The notes beneath the pieces were generated by a model. It did no database searches and was not told the origin of the DNA. It saw nothing but the letters and a program-made list of their open reading frames with translations. This document shows, piece by piece, positions 9,405 through 18,077 of a DNA stretch of 52,721 bases; within the stretch, counting starts at the first letter, position 1, and the number at the start of each line of letters is the position of its first letter. Origin of the DNA: Aeromonas lusitana (GTDB lineage Bacteria; Pseudomonadota; Gammaproteobacteria; Enterobacterales; Aeromonadaceae); NCBI RefSeq assembly GCF_002812985.1, contig NZ_PGCP01000007.1, forward strand, positions 1-52,721, given 5' to 3'. The translations under genes were made by a program, and so were the position numbers.

Positions 9405-10844
9405 ATGAACAACCACATTCAAACCGCCATCACGGAACAGGGCATCGAAGCCTACCTGCATGCCCAGCAGCACAAGAGCCTGCTACGTTTTCTCACCTGC
9501 GGCAGCGTGGATGACGGCAAGAGCACCCTGATTGGCCGCTTGCTGCACGACTCCCAGCAGATCTATGAAGATCAATTGAAGGCCCTGGAGTCCGACAGCC
9601 AGAAGCTCGGCACCGCGGGTGAGAAGCTGGATCTGGCGCTCTTGGTAGACGGCCTGCAGGCCGAGCGCGAGCAGGGCATCACTATCGACGTAGCCTACCG
9701 CTACTTCTCTACCGCCAAGCGCAAATTTATCATCTCGGACACCCCGGGCCACGAGCAGTACACCCGCAACATGGCCACCGGCGCCTCCACCTGCGATCTC
9801 GCCATCATCCTCATCGATGCCCGCAAGGGGGTGCTGGATCAGACCCGTCGCCACAGCTTTATCGCCAGTTTGCTGGGGATAAAACAGTTCGTGGTGGCGG
9901 TCAACAAGATGGATCTGGTGGAGTTCAGCCAGCCAGTGTTCGAGCGCATCAGCGCGGAATATCGCGAATTCGCCAAGAAGCTCAGCGTCGACAACATCCA
10001 GATAGTGCCGGTCTCGGCGCTGGACGGGGACAACGTGGTCAACCAAAGCGACAAGCTGGCCTGGTATCAGGGGGAAACCTTGCTCTCCTTGCTGGAAACT
10101 GCCGAGGTCGAGCGCGAGCTGGAACGTCACCCGGTACGCCTGCCGGTGCAGTATGTGAACCGCCCGAACCTGGATTTTCGTGGCTTCGCGGGTACGCTCG
10201 CCTCCGGCGTGCTGCGGGTGGGTGACACCCTGGCGGCGCTGCCGTCCGGTAAGCAGAGCAAGGTGACGCGCATCGTCACCTTCGACGGGGATCTGGAGTA
10301 CGCCCTGCCGGGTCAGGCCATCACGGTGACGTTTGCCGACGAGATCGACATCAGCCGCGGGGATCTCTTGGTGGATGCCGCTAGCCAGCCCAAGGTGACC
10401 CAGAACGTGCTGGCCCACATCGTCTGGATGGGGGAAGAGTCTCTGCAGCCGGGCCGGGTCTATGACGTCAAGCTGGCTACCAAGAAGAGCCGTGGTCAGG
10501 TGGAGGCCATTCGCCACCGCATCGAGATCAACAAGCTGGACGAGCTGGCGGCCTCCGAGCTCAAGCTCAACGAGATTGGCCTGTGCGAGCTGAGCCTGAC
10601 CGACCCAGTGGCCTTCGACCCTTACCAGGAGATCCGTGACACCGGCAGCTTCATCCTGATCGACCGGCTGACCAACGTCACAGTCGGTGCCGGCATGATA
10701 GTGCAAGGCTTGGCCGCGAAAGTTGTGGCGGGGCAGTACAGCGAGTTCGAGATCGAGCTCAACGCCTTGGTGCGCAAGCACTTCCCCCACTGGCAAGCGC
10801 TGGCAGTCGGCAACGACAGCGGCAACGACAGCGGCAAGGAATAG
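9405..10844 (+). CDS. cysN: Sulfate adenylyltransferase subunit 1 CysN (GTPase)
   Basis: The 479-residue protein is the GTPase subunit of ATP sulfurylase. Translation-factor GTPase motifs are intact: P-loop [12 protein letters not shown] near residue 33, switch [13 protein letters not shown], and NKMD for guanine specificity. EF-Tu-like beta-barrel domains follow. Length is close to E. coli CysN (475). It is not fused to CysC, unlike CysNC forms. It starts 24 bp after cysD. The C-terminus carries a short repeated GNDSGNDSG tract, not expected to matter for activity. Confidence 0.97.
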   Translation: MNNHIQTAITEQGIEAYLHAQQHKSLLRFLTCGSVDDGKSTLIGRLLHDSQQIYEDQLKALESDSQKLGTAGEKLDLALLVDGLQAEREQGITIDVAYRYFSTAKRKFIISDTPGHEQYTRNMATGASTCDLAIILIDARKGVLDQTRRHSFIASLLGIKQFVVAVNKMDLVEFSQPVFERISAEYREFAKKLSVDNIQIVPVSALDGDNVVNQSDKLAWYQGETLLSLLETAEVERELERHPVRLPVQYVNRPNLDFRGFAGTLASGVLRVGDTLAALPSGKQSKVTRIVTFDGDLEYALPGQAITVTFADEIDISRGDLLVDAASQPKVTQNVLAHIVWMGEESLQPGRVYDVKLATKKSRGQVEAIRHRIEINKLDELAASELKLNEIGLCELSLTDPVAFDPYQEIRDTGSFILIDRLTNVTVGAGMIVQGLAAKVVAGQYSEFEIELNALVRKHFPHWQALAVGNDSGNDSGKE

Positions 10845-10853
10845 AGCCTGGAG

Positions 10854-10875
10854 CCCTCTCCCTCGGGAGAGGGCA
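10854..10875 (+). other. Intercistronic hairpin between cysN and cysC
   Basis: GCCCTCTCC pairs perfectly with GGAGAGGGC around a CTCG tetraloop, 10 nt after the cysN stop and 23 nt before the cysC start. No U-tract follows, so it more likely stabilises or segments the mRNA than terminates it. Confidence 0.6.
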
Positions 10876-10898
10876 GGAGCTGTAGAGAAGGAGTCAGG

Positions 10899-11492
10899 AT
10901 GAATAACGTCGTGTGGCATCAGCATGTCGTCAGCAAGCAGAGCCGATCGCAGTTGAAGGAGCAGAAACCGCTGGTGCTCTGGTTTACCGGCCTGTCCGGG
11001 GCGGGCAAATCCACCCTGGCGGGGGCGCTTGAGCAGGCGCTGGCGGCCGAGGGAAAACACACCTATCTGCTGGATGGGGATAACGTGCGCCACGGTCTCT
11101 GTGGTGATCTCGGCTTCGACGATGCGGCCAGGCAGGAGAATATCCGACGGGTTGGCGAAGTGGCGAAATTAATGGTGGATGCGGGCCTCATCGTCCTGAC
11201 CGCCTTTATCTCGCCATTCCGTGCCGAGCGGGATCTGGTGCGCAATCTCTTGGGGGCGGACGAGTTTGTCGAGGTGTTTGTGGATGCGCCGCTCGCCGTC
11301 TGCGAAGAGCGCGACCCCAAGGGGCTCTACAAGAAGGCGCGGGCGGGGGAGATCCGTAAATTTACCGGTATCGACTCCGCCTATGAGGCCCCGGAGCAGC
11401 CGGAAATTCATCTACTTAACGCCGGCAAGCCGGTGGCCGTGCTGGTGGATGAGTTGCTTACTGCTCTAAGGCTGCGAGGGTTGATCGATTAA
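10899..11492 (+). CDS. cysC: Adenylylsulfate kinase CysC
   Basis: The 197-residue kinase phosphorylates adenosine 5'-phosphosulfate at the 3' position to give PAPS, the substrate of PAPS reductase. The P-loop GLSGAGKST is near residue 36, DGDNVRHGL near 60, and [10 protein letters not shown] carries the conserved serine of the family. Length agrees with E. coli CysC (201). GAAGGAG lies just upstream of the start. It is the last gene of the cysGDNC operon and is followed by a terminator; beyond it the base composition drops sharply. Confidence 0.97.
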   Translation: MNNVVWHQHVVSKQSRSQLKEQKPLVLWFTGLSGAGKSTLAGALEQALAAEGKHTYLLDGDNVRHGLCGDLGFDDAARQENIRRVGEVAKLMVDAGLIVLTAFISPFRAERDLVRNLLGADEFVEVFVDAPLAVCEERDPKGLYKKARAGEIRKFTGIDSAYEAPEQPEIHLLNAGKPVAVLVDELLTALRLRGLID

Positions 11493-11529
11493 GGTTGGGT
11501 TGTTTGCTGATACCGAGGATTGATATCAG

Positions 11530-11554
11530 AGGGGGGCGTTTGCCCCCTTGTTTA
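11530..11554 (+). terminator. Terminator of the cys operon
   Basis: GGGGGC 11532-11537, loop GTTT, GCCCCC 11542-11547 followed by TTGTTTATTT. It closes the operon 38 bp after the cysC stop. Confidence 0.85.
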
Positions 11555-11584
11555 TTTCCTGCTAATCATTTCCCTATTGTTAGT

Positions 11585-11721
11585 GGCTAACGGATTAATG
11601 GGACATATTATATGATGCTCAAAATGTGAAATTTCCTCTGATTAACGCCGCATTAATATGTAAGCAATGGTTCCACGATATTGAACTACTTCGCCGTAAA
11701 CACTAAACCAAACGGTTAGCA
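11585..11721 (-). other. attC-like recombination site A, 137 bp
   Basis: On the minus strand TGCTAAC (11721-11715) and GTTAGCC (11591-11585) form complementary outer boxes in the order expected for an integron attC site (R'' then R'). A partly pairing inner box GGTTTAGTG lies five bases inside, opposite CATTAATCC. The length is within the range of large Vibrio-type attC sites. It sits just after the GIY-YIG gene, in that gene's orientation, as a cassette attC should. The R' box departs from the strict GTTRRRY consensus at one position. Confidence 0.45.
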
Positions 11722-11762
11722 CCAAAAATACCGAGTGTTGCTGAACATTCTTAAATTCTTTT

Positions 11763-12518
11763 TTATATTTCTTTTATCAAGTTATTAATGTTTGGGACAT
11801 AGTGTTGTTCGATGATTCTATCCTTTGCATAGAAATCATCGGGCAGTTCTTGCCAAGCACGACCAAAGGTCCAGTTTGTAATTGCCATCATTTGTCGAAT
11901 TGCATGAAGGAAAAGCTCAAATGATTCAAATTCTGCACTGCTAGCTATTTCTCTTATCGTTTTTTGCGCAACTCTTAGATCAGTTCGTTTTGTCGTAAAC
12001 AACTCTGTGAACTCTATATGCATTTCCGTCGCTTTGTTTTTACCGTAAGATGCTCCACCAATCTTATTCCAAGAGGGGAGTTGCCCGTGCTTTAACTTTT
12101 CTACTTCTATTAGTAAGCCTTCTGAAATACCAATTGCGTCTCTAGGATCATATAAGTCAGAGCCATGACTTTTTATGAGTTTTCCATAGTTTCTAGCCAC
12201 TTCAGTTTGACTTAACCGTGATTGGACTAAAATCGAATATCCAAGATACTCGTTATCATGGAACCATGATGCTATGTTCTCTTTTTTACAACCTTTAGCG
12301 GGGCATTGTTTCAGATTGTTATGCTCTCTGAATCGACTATATAAATCACTAGCTAATCCTATATAGAGAATGTTATTGGTTTGAGGGTCCCAAAAGCAGT
12401 AGACCCCAGATGATGCCCATCCATTTGAATCAACAGCCGATGCAATTTCCTCAATTGCATCGGCTAGTTGTTTTTTATCACTTTCTTTGTAAATATCACG
12501 AATATATGTAGCTAACAT
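11763..12518 (-). CDS. GIY-YIG nuclease domain protein
   Basis: The 251-residue protein carries a GIY-YIG endonuclease-type domain at about residues 35-105: SGVYCFWDP (GVY element), then ILYIG (YIG element), then an R-x3-R-x-H-type helix (SDLYSRFREHN). The rest, including a conserved-looking ISEGLLIEVEKL stretch, is not recognised. AAGGGTG precedes ATG 12518; the frame is open to 12611 without support. It is AT-rich compared with neighbours and lies downstream of the DUF4062 gene on the same strand. Restriction/defence or mobile-element roles are possible; none is shown. Confidence 0.75.
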   Translation of the reverse strand: MLATYIRDIYKESDKKQLADAIEEIASAVDSNGWASSGVYCFWDPQTNNILYIGLASDLYSRFREHNNLKQCPAKGCKKENIASWFHDNEYLGYSILVQSRLSQTEVARNYGKLIKSHGSDLYDPRDAIGISEGLLIEVEKLKHGQLPSWNKIGGASYGKNKATEMHIEFTELFTTKRTDLRVAQKTIREIASSAEFESFELFLHAIRQMMAITNWTFGRAWQELPDDFYAKDRIIEQHYVPNINNLIKEI

Positions 12519-12654
12519 TTTCACCCTTATAAAATATTGCTGCCAGCAAATTTCTGAGCAGTGCAATACTGAAGGTCCACCATGCCACCTTAAAAAACAA
12601 ACGCAGCACATAGTAAAAATATCATTATTTTAGAATCACATATGAAATGTTTTG

Positions 12655-13833
12655 TCAGAGGTTTTGGAAATACAAATCACCAAGTTTTTTTAGTTCTCGG
12701 TTAAAACCGTTAATATCCGGCGATTCCAAGGAAAATGTAAAGTCCAATTTTACTTGCTCACCACTGAGCGCAATATTATCCAAGGCTTCAGGAATTTCAA
12801 AATGGACGCGATTAATAAATTTGTCGATTTTTGCAAGAGGGTCATCTGCGAAACCTGACAGAACTTTTAGTATTGGCTCAAAGTCTTCATTGACCTCTAA
12901 TGTAGTGAATGAGAGCTTCCAGTTGATAATTTGCTCATAAACTTCTAGTAGCCTCTGGCACACATGTTGTATTTGGCGGTAATCACCTTCTACTCCTGGT
13001 TCGCCAAGCGACTTGATTGCTGCATCATTGATCAAGGTCGTTGTGATTCTGATCAGTTTAAGCATTTCGTTATTATGTGCTGTAATCCAGTTAAATACTT
13101 CTTGAGGTTCTTCAATTTCAATAACATTGTTAAAAGAAATTCCATACTCTAGATCGAACTTTTTATGCTCCAAACGGCCTAGATATTCTTTACATAAAAA
13201 AGCAAAGAGTAAATATTCCCAACCATCAGGCTTTTCAATAACTAACCTTGCAGCTTTAGGTGGAAAGAGATCCGAAGGCAGATTGACTTCATTAACCTTC
13301 AGTTTTTTCCTTGCCTCTAAGGCCTCCATAAAAAGATAAGGTATTTGTTGGAGTAAAGCCGACTTTATGTCAGAGGCTGAATCAAATTTGTATACCCAGT
13401 TCGATTTAAAGTGTGAAACAGTTTCAACAAACTCGAATACTTTTTTATTCTCTACGTGGCTTGAAAAGTCAGCATCTGGGTTATTTTTCCAAATAGGAAG
13501 GACATTCATAATACCAGTATTTACAAATACATAAATTGGTATGTTTTTTCTTTTAGCTTCCAAATATTCTAGGTTTGTTATTGATTTTCCATTGTTAGTT
13601 TGAAAGCCATAACGACCTCCAATTATCAACACAAATATATCTGCTTTCTCTCGAACATTCCGGAGGCAATTAGAAATAGTATCCGTATCAGGAGAGACCG
13701 GAAATGAGTTATACTCTGACAATACAGGTTCGAGACCAAATGTTTGGATTAAATCCTTGATGTCAGACCGAACTTGACCCAAGTCGAAACACGTTGAACT
13801 GACAAAAACTGTTGGTTTATATCCAACTGGCAT
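12655..13833 (-). CDS. DUF4062 domain protein of unknown function
   Basis: The 392-residue protein opens with a DUF4062 domain (about residues 6-125): VFVSSTCFDL near residue 9, an LSEYNSFP strand, the NCLRNVREKADIFVLIIGGRYG core and SITNLEYLEA. This fold is related to TIR/nucleoside-deoxyribosyltransferase-like domains and in other proteins sits in front of NACHT/STAND ATPases. Here no P-loop follows; the C-terminal 250 residues are helical and unrecognised. AGGATAAA precedes the start. Composition is AT-rich. A sensor or effector in a phage-defence pair with the adjacent nuclease is an attractive but unproven idea. Confidence 0.75.
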   Translation of the reverse strand: MPVGYKPTVFVSSTCFDLGQVRSDIKDLIQTFGLEPVLSEYNSFPVSPDTDTISNCLRNVREKADIFVLIIGGRYGFQTNNGKSITNLEYLEAKRKNIPIYVFVNTGIMNVLPIWKNNPDADFSSHVENKKVFEFVETVSHFKSNWVYKFDSASDIKSALLQQIPYLFMEALEARKKLKVNEVNLPSDLFPPKAARLVIEKPDGWEYLLFAFLCKEYLGRLEHKKFDLEYGISFNNVIEIEEPQEVFNWITAHNNEMLKLIRITTTLINDAAIKSLGEPGVEGDYRQIQHVCQRLLEVYEQIINWKLSFTTLEVNEDFEPILKVLSGFADDPLAKIDKFINRVHFEIPEALDNIALSGEQVKLDFTFSLESPDINGFNRELKKLGDLYFQNL

Positions 13834-13863
13834 ATTTTATCCTCACCCTTTTTATATGGTGCA

Positions 13864-13939
13864 ATATAATCTTTTGTTAAGGTGTAGGCTTTCGCCCGTC
13901 CCAATGAGCGAAACGAATTATCTTAACCATTTATTAGCA
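13864..13939 (-). other. attC-like site B, degenerate
   Basis: On the minus strand, 3 nt after the stop of the one-TM gene, the order is TGCTAAT (13939-13933), spacer AAAT, GGTTAAG, a GC-rich centre with TTTCGC/GCGAAA pairing and TGGGACGGGC, then CTTAAC (13881-13876), spacer AAAAG, ATTATAT. The inner boxes pair perfectly and the spacing is attC-like; the last outer box pairs only in part (ATTA). I read it as a decayed cassette boundary. Confidence 0.4.
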
Positions 13940-13940
13940 G

Positions 13941-14456
13941 CTATGGGCAGCCGACCTCAACGTATTCAGTACTGTTTTGTAGTTGATAGCAGAATTTTCT
14001 AGTTGTCCTGAAACCATTGTCACCTGAAAACTCATATTGATAAGAGGCGAGCACAGGCTTCTTGTTAGAGTTAGGTGGAATTATATAGAACTCATGATTG
14101 TCACTGTCGTCATGTTTTAGCATGTAAATAAAGGTTATCTCTCGGCCAGACCCATTATTCTCTGAGTCAAAGTTGAAAGTGTCGGATTTTATTTTTATTT
14201 TGTATGAGCCAGGGGTGTATCCGAGATTTGATATTGCAACTCGGGTAAGGGTTTTTTCTGAAATTATTTTTGGCTGTTGAACTTCAGATGGCACAAATCT
14301 TGGTTGGTATATTGAGCGTTGCAGTTCAATACCTTCTTTCTGTGTTTGATATGATTTGTATCCGAAGAAAGCCGTTACTCCAATAAGAACAATCATTAGT
14401 AAATCAGAGGTGGTGATCCATTCCAGAGGGTGTGCTGTTTTATTTGTGTCTGACAT
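13941..14456 (-). CDS. Single-pass membrane protein, unknown
   Basis: The 171-residue protein has one hydrophobic helix at about residues 17-34 (LLMIVLIGVTAFFGY), a short coiled linker and then a beta-rich domain with several aromatic and Gly residues. An uncleaved N-terminal anchor with the C-terminal domain in the periplasm is the simplest topology; the three positions with Cys do not form a recognised motif. AAGGAA lies upstream of the start, which is only 16 nt inside the attC-like box at 14472, as in integron cassettes. AT-rich, no family recognised. Confidence 0.65.
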   Translation of the reverse strand: MSDTNKTAHPLEWITTSDLLMIVLIGVTAFFGYKSYQTQKEGIELQRSIYQPRFVPSEVQQPKIISEKTLTRVAISNLGYTPGSYKIKIKSDTFNFDSENNGSGREITFIYMLKHDDSDNHEFYIIPPNSNKKPVLASYQYEFSGDNGFRTTRKFCYQLQNSTEYVEVGCP

Positions 14457-14471
14457 ATATTTCCTTATTGT

Positions 14472-14530
14472 TGCTAACAGTGATTAGATGGAAGGTAGTA
14501 CTAATTCGTTAGCACCACCTTCCATCTAAC
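14472..14530 (-). other. attC-like site C with 13-bp inverted repeat
   Basis: On the minus strand TGCTAAC (14514-14508) and GTTAGCA (14478-14472) are perfectly complementary outer boxes, with a short TTAG/CTAA inner pair; at 43 bp it is shorter than usual attC sites. Overlapping it, TTAGATGGAAGGT (14484-14496, plus strand) pairs with ACCTTCCATCTAA (14517-14529). GTTAGAT on the minus strand (14530-14524) fits the GTTRRRY core-site consensus exactly. The element may be a fusion of two boundary sites. Confidence 0.4.
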
Positions 14531-14858
14531 TCCGTTCCGATCTGACAACCGTCCAAAAAAAGTAAATTTTAAATCAATGGTTACTAGCCTGTCTCTGAAG
14601 CTGGATGTGTTCGCTTGACTTCCTCTTTTAGCCACCATTACACACTGTGTAAAAGAACAGATAAGGTTTTGGTCATGGAAAGAATCGGCAAGGCTACCGC
14701 CCCTGAATTACAGCCTCCAGCTTGCTGCTTGCTATCTGTGGTGTTGCTCTGGCCTGACTCATGGCTGACTCCGACAAGAGGTGATTCTGATTGCTATGTT
14801 ACCGATTGGAGCTGGTTAGGGAAGGGGAAGTTGGTTGTTTCTCGGGCAAGATCAATAA
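14531..14858. other. Intergenic stretch without a supported gene
   Basis: No ORF here has family resemblance, a plausible ribosome site and a sensible composition together. A plus-strand frame open from 14615 to 14863 ends in GKGKLVVSRARSIN, which faintly resembles the GKGKPVVVRVDRL segment of the remnant just downstream, so this may be a decayed copy of the same gene end. Confidence 0.4.
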
Positions 14859-15044
14859 ATTGAGCGGCCACTGGGGGGGGGCCTTAATATCGACAGCGCA
14901 GCAGAGCAGGATAGTGAAATTGGGACTGCCACACCTTTGAGCACGGTGTCGCGCAGAAGCCATTCAGAGTACGGCAAGGGCAAGCCGGTGGTGGTGCGGG
15001 TGGATAGGCTGTTGGCCGACTTGTGGGATCGGGGTCTGATATAG
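14859..15044 (+). pseudogene. Remnant of a gene 3' end
   Basis: A frame without a start codon runs to a TAG at 15042. Its translation ends in a protein-like, charged segment (EYGKGKPVVVRVDRLLADLW followed by DRGLI). A strong terminator begins 24 bp later on the same strand. I read this as the surviving end of a plus-strand gene lost when the island was rearranged. The original family is not recognised. Confidence 0.4.
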
Positions 15045-15067
15045 AGATCCCAGCCCCATAATGTCGC

Positions 15068-15106
15068 TGGGCCCCATCTCGTCACCGATATGGGGCCCAT
15101 GCTTTT
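15068..15106 (+). terminator. Strong terminator after gene remnant
   Basis: TGGGCCCCAT 15068-15077 pairs with ATGGGGCCCA 15090-15099, followed by TGCTTTTTT. It has no intact plus-strand gene to serve, which supports a lost gene upstream; it may also act on minus-strand chemoreceptor transcripts. Confidence 0.8.
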
Positions 15107-15156
15107 TTGTATTAGCGCACGGTCTTTATCTGGGGTTTGGTTTCCTCCGCGAAGGC

Positions 15157-16785
15157 TTAGCGGGCGAGCAGGGCTCGACCACTGGGCTGAGGTTCACTGG
15201 CTGCATGGGGGGAGGGGCGTTGCTGGAACTGGCGTACCAGCCGCTCCAGTTCGCCGAGTTGCCGCACCAGCGAGATGACGCCCTGCACCGCGTGCTGGCT
15301 GCCCTGACTGGAGTCATCGGCGAGGCGCTTGATGCTGAGTACACTGCGGTCTATGTCGGCCGTGACCTGGGATTGCTCCTGCACAGCCTGGGCTATCTGG
15401 TTGCTGCCGGCGGTTACCTGCAGCAGGCGATCGCTGATCTGTTGCAACACGTCGCCGGTGGCGGAGGCCTTGAGGCGGCAACTGGCGGAGAGTCGCTCCC
15501 CTTGCGCCATCGCCTGCTCCGCATCCCCGGCACTGCCCTGCAAGAGGCTTATCATCTTCTGGATCTCGCCGGTGGAGGACTGGGTCTTGATGGCCAAGGA
15601 TCTGATCTCGTCCGCCACCACGGAGAAGCCACGGCCCGCCTCACCAGCCCGGGCGGCCTCGATGGCGGCGTTGAGGGCCAGCAGGTTGGTCTGGTTGGCG
15701 ATGCTGTTGATCACATCCAGGATGCCGTCGATGGCCCGGCACTGGGTCGCCAGCGTGTTGATCACCCCCTTGGAGGTGACCAGCTCGCTGTGCATCCCTT
15801 CCACCTCTTCGATGGTTTCCTGCACGCGGAGGTTGCCCTCTTTGAAGAGATCCGCGGTCTCGTCCAGCCGATCGGAGGAGGCGGTGGAGCTCTGGGATAC
15901 CTCGCGGATGGACTGGGCCATCTGGGTGATGGCGGTGGCGACCTGGTTGGTCTGGGCCTGCTGTTGCTGCAGGTTGTCCGTGATGGTCTCGGCGTTGTGC
16001 AAGTCCGTCTGCGCGGATGTCAGGATCTGCTGGCAGGTCTGCTGGGTGCGGGTCAGCACGGCGTTGAACTCGGCCTGGTTCATCTTCATGGCGAGCTCGA
16101 CGGCGGCGAGCCGATCGACCCGGCCGGTGTAGAGCAGCTGCATCAACGGATTGTCGAAGCGGTTGCGGGCCAGCTCGCCCAGCTTGCCAAGGCGCCGGCC
16201 GAGGGCGTTCACCACCAGCAGGGCGCCAATGAGGGGCAGGGCGGCGAGCCCGGCCAGCCAGCCGGACTCATGGCCATAGCCGAGGCCAAGCAGGGCGGCG
16301 AGGGCGAGCAGCAGGCAGAAATTGAGCACCAGCGTATGGGAGAAGGCCGGCAGGCGCAGGACCAGGGGCGCCTGTCCCTCTCTTAAGCCCGCGTAGACCT
16401 TCTCGGCCCGCCCCTTGAGCGCCTCGTCCGGCACGGTGCGCACCGACTGGTACTCCACCACCTTGCCGCTCGCATCCTGAATGGGGGTGACGAAGGCGTT
16501 GACCCAGTAGTGATCCCCATTCTTGCAACGATTCTTGACCGGCCCCATCCAGCTCTTTCCCTCCCGGATATGGCTCCACATATCGGCGAAGGCCTGAGTC
16601 GGCATGTCGGGGTGGCGCACCAGGTTGTGGGGGGCGCCCTGCAACTCCGCCAGGGTGAAGCCGGCTATCTGGCAGAACTCCTCGTTGGCAAAGGTGATGC
16701 GGCTCTCCAGATCCGTGGTGGAGATGAGATTCTGATGCGCCGGGTAGAGGCGCTCACGCTGGGTAACGGGCTGGTTGACTCTCAT
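15157..16785 (-). CDS. PAS-domain chemoreceptor, Aer type
   Basis: The 542-residue receptor has an N-terminal PAS domain (about residues 20-115; [45 protein letters not shown]) as in the FAD-binding energy/redox sensor Aer, a membrane segment pair around residues 145-195, and a C-terminal methyl-accepting signalling domain whose hairpin tip has the invariant [20 protein letters not shown]. There is no periplasmic ligand domain. Start 16785 matches Aer-like proteins; the upstream Shine-Dalgarno is weak. It should signal to CheA/CheW, none of which is in the window. Confidence 0.92.
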   Translation of the reverse strand: MRVNQPVTQRERLYPAHQNLISTTDLESRITFANEEFCQIAGFTLAELQGAPHNLVRHPDMPTQAFADMWSHIREGKSWMGPVKNRCKNGDHYWVNAFVTPIQDASGKVVEYQSVRTVPDEALKGRAEKVYAGLREGQAPLVLRLPAFSHTLVLNFCLLLALAALLGLGYGHESGWLAGLAALPLIGALLVVNALGRRLGKLGELARNRFDNPLMQLLYTGRVDRLAAVELAMKMNQAEFNAVLTRTQQTCQQILTSAQTDLHNAETITDNLQQQQAQTNQVATAITQMAQSIREVSQSSTASSDRLDETADLFKEGNLRVQETIEEVEGMHSELVTSKGVINTLATQCRAIDGILDVINSIANQTNLLALNAAIEAARAGEAGRGFSVVADEIRSLAIKTQSSTGEIQKMISLLQGSAGDAEQAMAQGERLSASCRLKASATGDVLQQISDRLLQVTAGSNQIAQAVQEQSQVTADIDRSVLSIKRLADDSSQGSQHAVQGVISLVRQLGELERLVRQFQQRPSPHAASEPQPSGRALLAR

Positions 16786-17029
16786 GGGGGCGTCCGACAA
16801 TGGTGATGATGAGTCCTGACAATTCGGGACCAGTAGTCCCATGTGCAAGCCGCGCACCAGAGTGCCAGGGGGCGCTTAAAATGCGTGCGCAATGCATGTT
16901 TTCTGCCCAAAGTACGTGGATTGACGAAAACGGCCAAGGCCAGCGCGGCGACTAGCTGAATCGATTCGCTTTTTGGGAGCCGTTTTGGCAATGGCAGCGT
17001 CGGTTTCGCAATTTGGAAAGCAACAAAGC

Positions 17030-17049
17030 GGGAGCCCATCCGGGCTCCC
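17030..17049 (-). terminator. Hairpin after TIGR03899 gene
   Basis: GGGAGCCC pairs with GGGCTCCC across a 4-base loop, directly downstream (minus strand) of the TIGR03899 gene; the tail GCTTTGTTGCTTT is moderately T-rich. Confidence 0.65.
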
Positions 17050-17056
17050 GGCTGAT

Positions 17057-17908
17057 TCAGACTGGGATGTCCGGTGCGCTGGCGGGGGGCTGCGTCAGGG
17101 TTTCGATCTGTAGGTTGGTGGAGAGCAGGGTCTTGAGATCCTGCAGGTACTCCTCCAGCGGCGGCTCCTCCAGCAGTTGGGCGAGCTCGTTGCCCACCGG
17201 GGTGAGACGGTAGTAGAGCAGGGTGAGGTGACTCTGGCGCTGGCGCAGTCGCCAGTGTTGGTTACCAAACGCCAGCTCCACCCCGTCGGCGGGCAGGGGG
17301 CCGGATTCGAGCTCCCCTCGGTGCAGCAGGCCGAGATCGAACAGCAGCAGCAGGGCGCTGTAGGGCACCCGGTATTTGCCTAGCCCCATGCGGGTGACTC
17401 TGGCGCGGCTCAGCAGGCTGGCCCCCTTGTGCATGCCGAGCAGCAGGCGCTGCTCGTCGCTCCCCTCGTAGTGGCAGCAGAGTGCGCAGATGCGCTGGAA
17501 CAGCTGGGCCTCGCGCTGGGTCATCTCCTTGAGGGTACTCAGGGCCCGGATGGAGAAGCGACCCGGGGTCGCGACCTCCAGGGCGAAGATCCGCCCCCAC
17601 AGCTGCTGCATGGGCACCATGCTGATCTCTTCGGCCAGTTGCAGGAAGCGGGTCAGCCAGTCGCTGTCCATCTCGCCGCCGGCGGCCGTCTCCTCGCAGT
17701 GGCGGGAGGCCATCACCATGATGGATTCCAGATTGCGCTGGCGGGCGGCCTGATCCGCCAGCTGGCGGAAGGTGGCGCGCTGCTCGAAGGTGCTGTCGCT
17801 GTTGCGGGTCAGCATGCCGTCGATGCCGCGGCTGCGGGCCAGACGCAGGGTCAGCTCCTGGCTGCTTAAGATGGAACTCTCTTTCTTGGGGGGCGGGAGA
17901 TCGGCCAT
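17057..17908 (-). CDS. TIGR03899 family protein
   Basis: The 283-residue soluble protein resembles the conserved TIGR03899 family seen in Vibrio, Shewanella and Aeromonas, whose function is unknown. It is largely alpha-helical, with a MQQLWGRIFALEVATPGRFS segment near the middle and no signal peptide or membrane helix. CGGAG lies upstream of ATG 17908; the frame is open 23 codons further without support. It is flanked by its own terminator and sits between a chemoreceptor and the zinc operon with no visible functional link. Confidence 0.75.
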   Translation of the reverse strand: MADLPPPKKESSILSSQELTLRLARSRGIDGMLTRNSDSTFEQRATFRQLADQAARQRNLESIMVMASRHCEETAAGGEMDSDWLTRFLQLAEEISMVPMQQLWGRIFALEVATPGRFSIRALSTLKEMTQREAQLFQRICALCCHYEGSDEQRLLLGMHKGASLLSRARVTRMGLGKYRVPYSALLLLFDLGLLHRGELESGPLPADGVELAFGNQHWRLRQRQSHLTLLYYRLTPVGNELAQLLEEPPLEEYLQDLKTLLSTNLQIETLTQPPASAPDIPV

Positions 17909-18019
17909 GCTGGCTCCGTGCTGGCTGAGGGGATTCAGGCTGGTATTGAATGTTACCCCAAGCAGCCAAACGAGCAATCCCTCAGGCGGAGCTGGGCCCA
18001 GATGTGCAGGCGGGATAAC

Positions 18020-18047
18020 AAAATGGCCTCCCGGGGGAGGCCATTTT
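18020..18047. terminator. Bidirectional terminator of zinc operon
   Basis: AAAATGGCCTCC 18020-18031 pairs with GGAGGCCATTTT 18036-18047 around CGGG. It lies 30 bp after the zrgD stop codon on the minus strand and closes the six-gene operon. Confidence 0.85.
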
Positions 18048-18077
18048 GATTGCGTATCAAGGCAATAGACGCAGAGA

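Noticed and set aside
12519..12654. Possible attC site between the DUF4062 and GIY-YIG genes
   Set aside because: No CTAAC/GTTAG outer boxes were found; only a weak AAGGT/ACCTT pairing is present. The two genes may share one cassette.
13876..13928. GTTAAG...CTTAAC read as a plus-strand cassette (GTT...AAC)
   Set aside because: In that orientation it would enclose only about 50 bp with no gene; the minus-strand reading as inner boxes of an attC-like site fits better.
14615..14863. 82-codon plus-strand ORF beginning MTSSFSHHYTLCK
   Set aside because: No ribosome site, odd composition and no family resemblance; kept only as possible gene debris.
16845..16865. Sigma-54-like TGGCAC...TGCG upstream of the chemoreceptor
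   Set aside because: The spacing between the GG and GC elements is off by one, and the match is otherwise ordinary.
16782..17039. 85-codon minus-strand ORF ahead of the chemoreceptor
   Set aside because: It ends in the chemoreceptor start region with an unnatural His/Arg-rich sequence; it looks like an open frame by chance in GC-rich DNA.
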